Origin: Cytophagaceae bacterium SCN 52-12
GTDB lineage: Bacteria; Bacteroidota; Bacteroidia; Cytophagales; Spirosomataceae
NCBI GenBank assembly: GCA_001724175.1
Contig: MEDT01000110.1
Location: forward strand, 1 to 34,947
DNA length: 34,947 nt
Direction of reading: 5' to 3'
Shown here piece after piece: positions 1 through 6,054 of this stretch (position 1 is the first letter of the stretch; each line of letters starts with the position of its first letter). The notes under the pieces were generated by a model. The model did no database searches. It was not told where the DNA came from and saw only the letters and a list, made by a program, of their open reading frames with translations. A program made the translations under genes and the position numbers.

Positions 1-391
1 AAACGTCGAAGTTGCTCCAGCCTGCGCCGCCGCAATCGACGATCGTGGTGACCCCCACCCTGAACGTAAAGCCGTCGGGAGGAAGGGCCGTGAACCCGTC
101 GCTCAGGTAGTGGTTGGGCTGCGTACCGGCGAACACATGCCCGTGTATATCAATCAGTCCCGGCGTAACGTACATTCCTTTCGCATCGACCACCTGGCGG
201 GCGGTTGAAGGGTCGATATTCGCGGCGATTTTTTTTATCTTACCTTCATATATGCCCACATCCATGGGACGGCTGATGTTGTTTTTGGGGTCTATCAGGT
301 GTCCTCCTTTTATCAGAACGGTATATTCCTGGGCCTGTATGACCGTGAGCTGAATAACGGAAAGCAACAAGGTTAATAGTAGAATTCTCAT
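1..391 (-). CDS. Exported amidohydrolase/deacetylase-family metallohydrolase (3' part beyond window)
   Basis: Translation from the ATG at 391 leftward gives 130 residues that stay open at the window edge, so only the N-terminal part is present. Residues 1-20 form a hydrophobic signal peptide ending near VIQAQ. After it come the beta-sandwich start of an amidohydrolase (VLIKGGHLIDPKN) and the metal-binding motif DIHGH (H83, H85), then VVDCGGAGW-like strands (TTIVDCGGAGW). This matches the composite-domain metallohydrolases related to dihydroorotase and to the EF_0837/AHA_3915-type deacetylases. That subfamily is often encoded next to a SelA-like PLP enzyme, as it is here, with a 34-bp gap. Family membership is clear from the motifs. 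The substrate is unknown; an N-acetylated amino-sugar acid is only an inference from the neighbour. Confidence 0.85.
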   Translation of the reverse strand, partial: MRILLLTLLLSVIQLTVIQAQEYTVLIKGGHLIDPKNNISRPMDVGIYEGKIKKIAANIDPSTARQVVDAKGMYVTPGLIDIHGHVFAGTQPNHYLSDGFTALPPDGFTFRVGVTTIVDCGGAGWSNFDV

Positions 392-425
392 AAGATCGGA
401 ATGGAGACTAGGTATTGAAAATGTT

Positions 426-1628
426 TTATTTGAGTGCGCCCTTTAGTACATCCTTTATTCTGCCTGCCACTATTTTTTCCTGTCCTGTTTTAAGCATCCA
501 GGTGGTGACGCTGATCCCGTTAGGGCCGGCCGACATGACTTCGATGGAGGGAGATCCGTTCCTGAGGTTTTCCAGGAAACTTTTCGAGCTTATATCTATT
601 TTTTCCGTGTCCCAGGTAATTTTCAGCGTGGGCGTATGATTACCGAGCTCGGGCCTGGTTACTGTCGTGCTCACCCCGCTGACGCTTTTGGCGGCGTTTT
701 CGATCAGCGCGGTGCGCTGCTCCCAGATATCCCACTCTTTTTTCTGATCCAGCCTGACAAACCGGTCGAGCGCCACATACATGCCGATAATTTCCTCCTT
801 GTTTACCTTCATGCCCCTTCCTATCGTGGAGCCCCTTGGCGGCATGCTGAGCCTGGCGGCCTCGATAAAGTGCTTTTTCCCCATCAGGATCCCGGCGCTC
901 TGGGGGCCTCTCATGGCCTTCCCTCCCGATACGCATACCAGGTCAAAGCCCATGTCATTGAATCTCCACAGGTTTTCTACGGGAGGCACATCGGCGGCAA
1001 TATCGATCATGGTAGGGATCCCGTGCTTCCGGGCGACCGAAACCCAGTCCTGGTGGTTGATTTTGCCTTTGTCAGATTGGATATGCAGGAACCACATAAG
1101 GGCGGTATTCGGGCTAATGGCCTTTTCCAGCTCTTCCGCGGTTTCTATATAAACAATCTTACAGCCGGTATTGGTAAGCGCGTGGGAATAGCCGATGGAA
1201 TGACCTTTCTGCATGATCACTTCCGATTTCATTCCCGTTCCTGCAAGGTGGGGCAGGGCCTCTACCTTCGCCTGGTCGGTACCGGTAAGCACGCCGGCGA
1301 GCCCGAGCGTAAGCGCAGAAAAGCAGCCTGCCGTAACGACGGCTGCTTCGGCATGGGTAATGGCTGCTATACGTTCGCCTACTTTGGTCTGGACGTCGTC
1401 AAGTATCATGAATTCTTTTGACGCTGCCTGTATAGCCTGTACGACTTCGTCAGGCATCAGCGAGCCTGTCATCGAGGTATAGGTACCCGCAGCATTGATA
1501 AAAGTCCTGATCCCCAGCTCTTTTGCCCAGTCCGGAGCGGCGGATGGCGCTGAAATTTCGGCGACGGTTATTCCGCCGGCCAAAGGGATAGCCGAGATTT
1601 TTTTTAATAGCTCTCTTCTGTTTAACAT
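426..1628 (-). CDS. Exported SelA-like PLP-dependent enzyme (aminotransferase class V fold)
   Basis: The 400-residue product starts with MLNRRELLKK followed by a hydrophobic stretch, which resembles a twin-arginine (Tat) signal. The mature part begins near residue 32. The sequence INAAGTYTSMTGSLMP is typical of the selenocysteine-synthase-related family that includes D-glucosaminate-6-phosphate ammonia-lyase (DgaE). The predicted Schiff-base lysine is K237 in SGGKAMRGPQS. The gene is transcribed leftward and is followed after 34 bp by an exported amidohydrolase, so the two likely form one operon. True SelA is cytoplasmic and would not carry an export signal; this is therefore more likely a catabolic lyase or racemase acting in the periplasm. 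Tat transport would allow export with PLP already bound. The precise reaction cannot be told from sequence. Confidence 0.85.
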   Translation of the reverse strand: MLNRRELLKKISAIPLAGGITVAEISAPSAAPDWAKELGIRTFINAAGTYTSMTGSLMPDEVVQAIQAASKEFMILDDVQTKVGERIAAITHAEAAVVTAGCFSALTLGLAGVLTGTDQAKVEALPHLAGTGMKSEVIMQKGHSIGYSHALTNTGCKIVYIETAEELEKAISPNTALMWFLHIQSDKGKINHQDWVSVARKHGIPTMIDIAADVPPVENLWRFNDMGFDLVCVSGGKAMRGPQSAGILMGKKHFIEAARLSMPPRGSTIGRGMKVNKEEIIGMYVALDRFVRLDQKKEWDIWEQRTALIENAAKSVSGVSTTVTRPELGNHTPTLKITWDTEKIDISSKSFLENLRNGSPSIEVMSAGPNGISVTTWMLKTGQEKIVAGRIKDVLKGALK

Positions 1629-1743
1629 AGAAACTGGCGGTAATTTTGGTAGTCAGATATCAGATTGAAGATGCATACAGTATGGCAGAATACTCTTTTT
1701 GCAAAAGAATTTAACAGTAAAACAGCCTCACCTTAAAGGTAGA

Positions 1744-1760
1744 TTTTGTTTCGGACAAAA
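1744..1760. repeat. Small hairpin TTTTGT/ACAAAA
   Basis: The arms 1744-1749 and 1755-1760 are perfect 6-bp complements with a TTCGG loop. It lies between the patatin gene and the PLP-enzyme gene, upstream of the latter. Its role is unknown; UUCG-type loops make stable RNA hairpins. Confidence 0.4.
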
Positions 1761-1778
1761 ACATTATTTTTTATAAAA

Positions 1779-1848
1779 CATTAAGGAATTAAGCGGCCGC
1801 CGCTGCGGGGCATTAAGTGCTATCTCAACCAGCCTTAATTCCTTAATG
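1779..1848 (-). terminator. Long inverted repeat downstream of the patatin gene, probable terminator
   Basis: The arms 1779-1793 (CATTAAGGAATTAAG) and 1834-1848 are perfect 15-bp complements separated by a 40-bp GC-rich loop containing GCGGCCGC. The repeat begins 19 bp after the patatin stop codon. Read on the minus strand it is followed by an A/T-rich tract with T runs (1761-1778). This fits transcription termination of the MBL-patatin unit, although the AT-rich stem and long loop are not classical. It could also be a protein-binding palindrome. Confidence 0.5.
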
Positions 1849-1867
1849 GTTAACTCTTCACAAAAAA

Positions 1868-2638
1868 TCAGTAGCCGGTCCTCTGCAGCGAATGAAGGTC
1901 TTCCGAAAGGAGACGACAGGCGAAGTCGTAGCCGGTCCGGAAAATAGACTTCGATTTGTGAAAGTCAAAGATACTAAAAGCCCGCATCCCCGGAGGCTCT
2001 ATCAGCAAGTCGCATTTTTGCAGGCGTTCGATGTTCTGGTTGTGTACCGCGAGCAACAGCGACCGGTAGGCGACTTCAAAAGAGTTTTTGAATGGACGGT
2101 CCTGCAAAAAAGGATTGCAGTGTGCGCCGACGAGCTGATCAGCTTTCCCTTCGAGAAATTCGACCGGCATGTTGTTCAGGACCCCGCCGTCGACCAGCTC
2201 CCGTCCCCGGTACCGGTAAGGCTCGAAAAGGCCCGGAATTCCGCAGGAGGCGATCATGGGCTGAACCACCTCCCCGGCGTCGAACACGACGGTTTCTGCA
2301 GCTACTATGTCGGTGGCGGTAATGATCAGGGGGATCTTAAGCGCCGAAAAATCATTGTCGGGAAAGTACCCGGAAAGGATTTTTTCTGTCGCCGAAATAC
2401 GCAGCAGTCCCGGCCGGCCGAATGCAAAACGTACGGAACGAAGCAGGTCGGATTTAGAAAGGATATCCAGGCTTTCTTTCGGCGTATAGCCGCCTGCATA
2501 GAACGCCCCGACCAATGCTCCCCCGCTGGTGCCGCAGACAAAATCTATTGTAATACCATGTTCGTCCAGCGCCTGCATAACGCCCAGGTGCATAAACGCC
2601 CTGGCGCCTCCTCCCGATAATACCAGTCCGGTTTTCAT
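1868..2638 (-). CDS. Patatin-like phospholipase family protein (RssA-like)
   Basis: The 256-residue protein has all patatin landmarks: the oxyanion-hole segment SGGGARAFMHLGV (residues 8-20), the nucleophile elbow GTSGG with S38, and the catalytic DGG motif with D150. These predict a Ser-Asp dyad that hydrolyses acyl esters of phospholipids or other lipids. No signal peptide or transmembrane segment is visible, so it should act in the cytoplasm or at the inner leaflet. The length fits the small bacterial RssA/YchK class, which has no accessory domains. It starts 4 bp after the stop of the upstream metallo-beta-lactamase-fold gene, so the two are very likely co-transcribed. The natural substrate is unknown. 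Confidence 0.9.
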   Translation of the reverse strand: MKTGLVLSGGGARAFMHLGVMQALDEHGITIDFVCGTSGGALVGAFYAGGYTPKESLDILSKSDLLRSVRFAFGRPGLLRISATEKILSGYFPDNDFSALKIPLIITATDIVAAETVVFDAGEVVQPMIASCGIPGLFEPYRYRGRELVDGGVLNNMPVEFLEGKADQLVGAHCNPFLQDRPFKNSFEVAYRSLLLAVHNQNIERLQKCDLLIEPPGMRAFSIFDFHKSKSIFRTGYDFACRLLSEDLHSLQRTGY

Positions 2639-2642
2639 ACCT

Positions 2643-3479
2643 TTACAGGTAGTCGGCCAACCTGCCGCGCGTGCCTATTTCGATCCCTTTTTCCCCTTGT
2701 TTTACCGTGGCGGCTTCGTAGCCGGCGTCGTGCTCGAAAATGAGCGTGATCTGCTCATCCGATACCTTCTGAAGGATTTGTTTCTTTTCGTCCATGGTCA
2801 CCAGCGGCCTTACATCGTAGCCCATGACCCAGGCGATCGGGAGATGGGCGGAGGAAGGCAGGAGGTCAGCGGCAAAGAGATATTTCTTCCCGTTGCAGTC
2901 GATCAGGGGAAGGATCATCTGCTCCGTATGTCCATCGACGTGAATGAAAGAAATCCCCGGGAAGGGCGAATTCCCTTTTTCAATAAACATCAGGTGCCCC
3001 GATGCTTCGATCGGGAGCAGGTTTTCCGGCAAAAAGGAAGCTTTTTCCCGTGCATTGGGCCTTATGGCCCATTCCCACTGTCCTTTCGCCGACCAGTACT
3101 GCGCATTGGGGAACGTAAGGACAGGCTTGCCGTCCTGGTACCGGACTGCTCCCCCTGCGTGGTCGAAATGGAGGTGTGTAAGCACGACATCGGTAATTTC
3201 TTCGGGCGCAAATCCTGCTTTATAAATAGACGAGAGCAGCGTGGCATCGCCGTTCCGGTAGTAGTGGCTGAAGAATTTTTCGCTCTGCTTATCGCCCAGT
3301 CCGGTATCTATCAGGATAAGACGGGAGCCGTTTTCGATAAGCAGGCAACGTGCGGCCCAGTTGCAGAGGTTGTTTTCGTCGGAGGAGATATGCCTGCTCC
3401 AGAGGGTTTTAGGCACTACCCCGAACATGGCCCCGCCGTCGAGCTTAAAGAATCCGGTATCTATTATGTGTATTTTCAT
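2643..3479 (-). CDS. Metallo-beta-lactamase-fold metallohydrolase
   Basis: The chosen start at 3479 gives 278 residues beginning MKIHIIDTGFFKLDGG, a usual start for this family. The frame stays open to an ATG at 3533, but those 18 extra codons come from a low-complexity repeat and are unlikely to be coding. The zinc ligands are visible: THLHFDH (H102, H104, D106, H107), a later histidine in HVDGHTE, an aspartate in FAADLLPS and a histidine in FEHDAG. The overall form resembles N-acyl-homoserine lactonase/quorum-quenching or other cytoplasmic MBL hydrolases; no signal peptide is seen. It forms an operon with the patatin-like gene (4-bp gap). Lactonase activity is possible but not demonstrated by these motifs. 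Confidence 0.88.
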   Translation of the reverse strand: MKIHIIDTGFFKLDGGAMFGVVPKTLWSRHISSDENNLCNWAARCLLIENGSRLILIDTGLGDKQSEKFFSHYYRNGDATLLSSIYKAGFAPEEITDVVLTHLHFDHAGGAVRYQDGKPVLTFPNAQYWSAKGQWEWAIRPNAREKASFLPENLLPIEASGHLMFIEKGNSPFPGISFIHVDGHTEQMILPLIDCNGKKYLFAADLLPSSAHLPIAWVMGYDVRPLVTMDEKKQILQKVSDEQITLIFEHDAGYEAATVKQGEKGIEIGTRGRLADYL

Positions 3480-3491
3480 TTGCAGAGAGAC

Positions 3492-3530
3492 GATGTGATA
3501 ATGTGATGATGTGATAATGAGATAATGAGG
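3492..3530. repeat. Low-complexity repeat with GATGTGATAAT units
   Basis: The unit GATGTGATAAT occurs at 3492-3502 and 3508-3518, joined by GTGAT and followed by the variant GAGATAATGAG. It lies in the divergent gap just upstream of the MBL-hydrolase start. It could be a dispersed genomic repeat fragment or a regulatory array. It creates a spurious in-frame extension of the MBL gene. Confidence 0.6.
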
Positions 3531-3607
3531 CAATGGAACGATTAGCTCCGACAGCTGCCGGAGGTGCCCGGTTGAAGCCGGAGCCTGTTAACAATTTTAA
3601 ATAATTT

Positions 3608-3629
3608 GCGAGTATAAAGCGAGTATAAC
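3608..3629 (+). promoter_or_regulatory. Direct repeat abutting the exbB promoter
   Basis: GCGAGTATAAA (3608-3618) is repeated at once as GCGAGTATAAC (3619-3629). It ends one base before the TTG of the promoter. Two tandem half-sites just upstream of a -33 element are the usual place for an activator or response regulator. No regulator gene is nearby. Confidence 0.45.
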
Positions 3630-3630
3630 G

Positions 3631-3658
3631 TTGCACAATATTTATTTTCCTAATTTTG
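3631..3658 (+). promoter_or_regulatory. Bacteroidota-type promoter for exbB-exbD
   Basis: TTG at 3631-3633 and TAATTTTG at 3651-3658 are separated by 17 bp. This is an exact match to the TTG-N17-23-TAnnTTTG consensus of the Bacteroidota primary sigma factor. It lies 98 bp upstream of the exbB ATG, so the predicted leader is roughly 90 nt. Confidence 0.7.
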
Positions 3659-3756
3659 GTGTTGAACAATAACACAGATACAGTTCCCGTTTTTTTCAGT
3701 AACATCCGGGCGACGATAACGCTTAAGACTTAAAACTTAATTTTCTTTTTTACAGA

Positions 3757-4431
3757 ATGGTAATTCTTCAGGCACTTTCCGATACCACCCTTACCGCAAC
3801 ATCTGATCAGGGACTTACATTATTCGGTTTATTAAGCAAAGGTGGCTGGGTGATGCTGCCCCTCGGCCTGCTTCTGCTGGCAACTCTTTTCCTGATCATT
3901 GAAAGATACCTCGGGATCAATGCAAGCGGGAAAGTAGAGCAGAATTTTGTAGATAACATCCGGGACTTTGTGCAGGAAGGCAACCTTAAATCTGCCGAGT
4001 CTCTCTGCCGCAACCAGCGGAATGCGATAGGCCGGATTTTTGAACGCGCGATCAGCCGTATCGGGTACCCGATCAAAGATATAGAGACGACCATCGAAAA
4101 CGCCAGCCAGATCGAGCTTCAGCGCCTGGAAGGAAATTTGTCTTACCTCGGGGTCATTGCCGGTATCGCTCCCATGATTGGTTTCGTGGGTACGATCGCC
4201 GGTATCATCAGGATTTTCTACGATATCTCGCTTTCCAATGATTTTAACATCAGCACGATCTCGGGCGGGATGTACGAGAAGATGATCACCTCGGGATCAG
4301 GTCTTATCATCGGTCTGATCGCCTATGCCGGGTATCATATGCTCAATATGAAAATAGACCGCTTTGCGCTGCGCCTCCAGATGGCCGCGTCCGATTTCCT
4401 GGACGTGCTGCAAAAGCCTGTAGGGAAATAA
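3757..4431 (+). CDS. exbB: MotA/TolQ/ExbB proton channel family protein
   Basis: This is the inner-membrane proton-channel subunit that, with ExbD and TonB, energises outer-membrane transporters. The 224 residues contain three hydrophobic segments: about 31-49, 129-155 and 176-197. The second includes the family signature APMIGFVGTIAGI (138-150). The short N-terminal periplasmic part and the cytoplasmic domain between the first two segments fit the ExbB/TolQ layout. The gene follows a near-perfect promoter and is followed after 44 bp by exbD. It could equally be TolQ, but no tolB or pal lies nearby. SusC transporters further along depend on this type of motor, although chromosomes of this group usually hold several exbB copies. 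Confidence 0.88.
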   Translation: MVILQALSDTTLTATSDQGLTLFGLLSKGGWVMLPLGLLLLATLFLIIERYLGINASGKVEQNFVDNIRDFVQEGNLKSAESLCRNQRNAIGRIFERAISRIGYPIKDIETTIENASQIELQRLEGNLSYLGVIAGIAPMIGFVGTIAGIIRIFYDISLSNDFNISTISGGMYEKMITSGSGLIIGLIAYAGYHMLNMKIDRFALRLQMAASDFLDVLQKPVGK

Positions 4432-4475
4432 TGCAGCCCAGTCTTTTCAAGATTTCCAAAAGAACTGAATAAGTA

Positions 4476-4868
4476 ATGAAGATACGCAGAAAGAGCCGGT
4501 TTGCCCCGGAGGTTTTTACACATTCGCTGAATGACATCATGTTCTTCCTGATGCTGTTCTTCCTGATCATCTCTACGATGGCCAACCCGAATGTTATTAA
4601 ACTGATGCTGCCCCAGGCGGCGGCCGCGCAAAGGAGCTATACCAAGCAGATGACGCTGTCGGTAGATGCGGACAGGAACTATTTCCTGGATAAGCAGCCG
4701 ATCCCGGTCGACCAGCTCGAAACCACCCTGCATAATACCTTTCTGAATGTACAGGAGCGTACCATCGTGCTCAGGCTCGATAAGAGCCTGGCCGTCCAGG
4801 ATTTGGTAGATGTCCTCGAAATAGGGGCGAAGGAAGACATCAAGATGGTAATGGCTACCGCGAAATAA
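4476..4868 (+). CDS. exbD: Biopolymer transporter ExbD/TolR
   Basis: The 130-residue protein has a short basic cytoplasmic N-terminus, one transmembrane segment (about 19-35) and a periplasmic C-terminal domain. The conserved proton-carrying aspartate is D20 in SLNDIMFFLMLFF, at the start of the membrane helix, where ExbD and TolR have it. The length is normal for the family. It lies 44 bp after exbB and should be co-transcribed. Together they form the stator that harvests the proton gradient for TonB-dependent transport. The unit ends at a palindromic terminator shared with the convergent efflux operon. Confidence 0.9.
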   Translation: MKIRRKSRFAPEVFTHSLNDIMFFLMLFFLIISTMANPNVIKLMLPQAAAAQRSYTKQMTLSVDADRNYFLDKQPIPVDQLETTLHNTFLNVQERTIVLRLDKSLAVQDLVDVLEIGAKEDIKMVMATAK

Positions 4869-4871
4869 AAC

Positions 4872-4895
4872 AGGGACGGGCTTAAGCCCATCCCT
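4872..4895. terminator. Bidirectional terminator-like palindrome
   Basis: The arms AGGGACGGGCTT (4872-4883) and 4884-4895 are complementary at 11 of 12 positions with no spacer. It lies 3 bp after the exbD stop and 2 bp before the stop of the convergent membrane-fusion gene. The position and strength suggest that it ends transcripts from both sides. An A-rich tract on the left (4864-4870) supplies a T tract for the leftward direction. Confidence 0.7.
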
Positions 4896-4897
4896 AT

Positions 4898-6007
4898 TCA
4901 CTGACCCAGCTTTGTTTTTGCTATTTCCGACCGGTCGCGGATCTCTTCGCTGACATGAAGGACCAGGGTGTCGCCTTCGCTGAGGTCCCCGATAATCTCC
5001 ATATTGACCGCGTCGTTCCGGCCAGCGGTCACCGGTTTCCAACGGGCTCTGCCGTTTTCCGATTTGATCACGAACAGCCCCAGGGCCGTGTTCAGCACCG
5101 ATTGCACCGGGACGCTGAAGGAAGAATCGGAAGTCGCCATCGGAAGCGTAACCTCGGCTACCATGCCCGGGAGCAGGCTTTTGTTCCTGTTGTCGACGTC
5201 CAGCTCGGTACGCTGGGCCCTGAGCTTCGGATCGAGAGCGCCCGACAGCCGGTTAACCTTTGCGTAAAAGGGCTGGCCAGGCGACGATCTGACGGTAAAT
5301 TTTGCCTGGGTCCGGTAGCTGACGTACCGCGTGTAGGATTCGGGGACGCTGACGACAAGCCGGAGCCTGTTCTGCTCGGCAAGCGAAAACAGCGGGAATT
5401 CGGATCCTTTCCCCGAAGGGCCTACGTAGGCGCCCGTGCTTACATAACGGGAGGTGATCACGCCCGAGAACGGTGCCCTGATCTCGAGGTAATTGCGGTT
5501 ATCGCTGATTTCGTTAAAAGTAGCCCTTGCAGACTGGAGCAGGGCGGCGTCAGACTGCTGCCTGGCAAACGCGAGCTCAAGGTCGTTGGGAGAGACTGTG
5601 CCGGGCGTTTTACTGGTTTCGAGCAGGCGTTCGTAGGTAGATTTGCTGGAAAGGTACATCGCTTCCTGCGCCTGGAGCCTCGATTCGGCGCCGGCCAGCT
5701 GGGAGGCCAGCTCCGGGGCCTCGAGCGTCGCCAGGAGCGCGCCCTCCCTTACCTCCGACCCGACGTCTGCATATAATTTCCTGACGAAGCTGTTTACTTT
5801 GGCATACAGGTCTACATTCTGAAAGGCGATCAGCTCGCCGGGTAGCTTCAATTCGGAGGACACGCTCCCTTTTTTCAGGCTGAATACTTCCACGGGTACG
5901 GCCTCCGGTTCTTCCGTCTCTGCTGCCGGCGCTTTTCGGCAGCAGTAGAACAGGGTAGCAAAAACAGCCGCGGAAAGAATGGAAAATGCGGTTTTAATCG
6001 ATTTCAT
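4898..6007 (-). CDS. RND efflux periplasmic adaptor (membrane-fusion protein, HlyD/AcrA family)
   Basis: This protein links the inner-membrane RND permease to the outer-membrane channel. The 369 residues show an N-terminal signal ending near FYCC (residues 20-23). This may be a lipoprotein signal, but the tyrosine before Cys makes the lipobox weak. The order is: lipoyl half-motif about 60-98, alpha-helical hairpin about 100-168, second lipoyl half with LEIRAPFSGVITSRYV (174-189), beta-barrel about 212-285, and membrane-proximal domain to the end. It is the last gene of a three-gene leftward operon (TolC-like, permease, adaptor), 47 bp after the permease. The pump substrate cannot be predicted. 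Confidence 0.92.
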   Translation of the reverse strand: MKSIKTAFSILSAAVFATLFYCCRKAPAAETEEPEAVPVEVFSLKKGSVSSELKLPGELIAFQNVDLYAKVNSFVRKLYADVGSEVREGALLATLEAPELASQLAGAESRLQAQEAMYLSSKSTYERLLETSKTPGTVSPNDLELAFARQQSDAALLQSARATFNEISDNRNYLEIRAPFSGVITSRYVSTGAYVGPSGKGSEFPLFSLAEQNRLRLVVSVPESYTRYVSYRTQAKFTVRSSPGQPFYAKVNRLSGALDPKLRAQRTELDVDNRNKSLLPGMVAEVTLPMATSDSSFSVPVQSVLNTALGLFVIKSENGRARWKPVTAGRNDAVNMEIIGDLSEGDTLVLHVSEEIRDRSEIAKTKLGQ

Positions 6008-6054
6008 GCGTATAAATTTTAATACCTGGTACCTAATGGCTTATGGAGATTTCG

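Noticed and set aside
2529..3506. A 325-codon plus-strand open frame opposite the MBL-fold gene
   Set aside because: The minus-strand gene has all zinc-ligand motifs; the plus-strand frame has no known motif and crosses into the low-complexity repeat.
4431..4472. A 13-codon frame overlapping the exbB stop (TAATG)
   Set aside because: It is too short to support, has no conserved feature, and exbD has a normal start at 4476.
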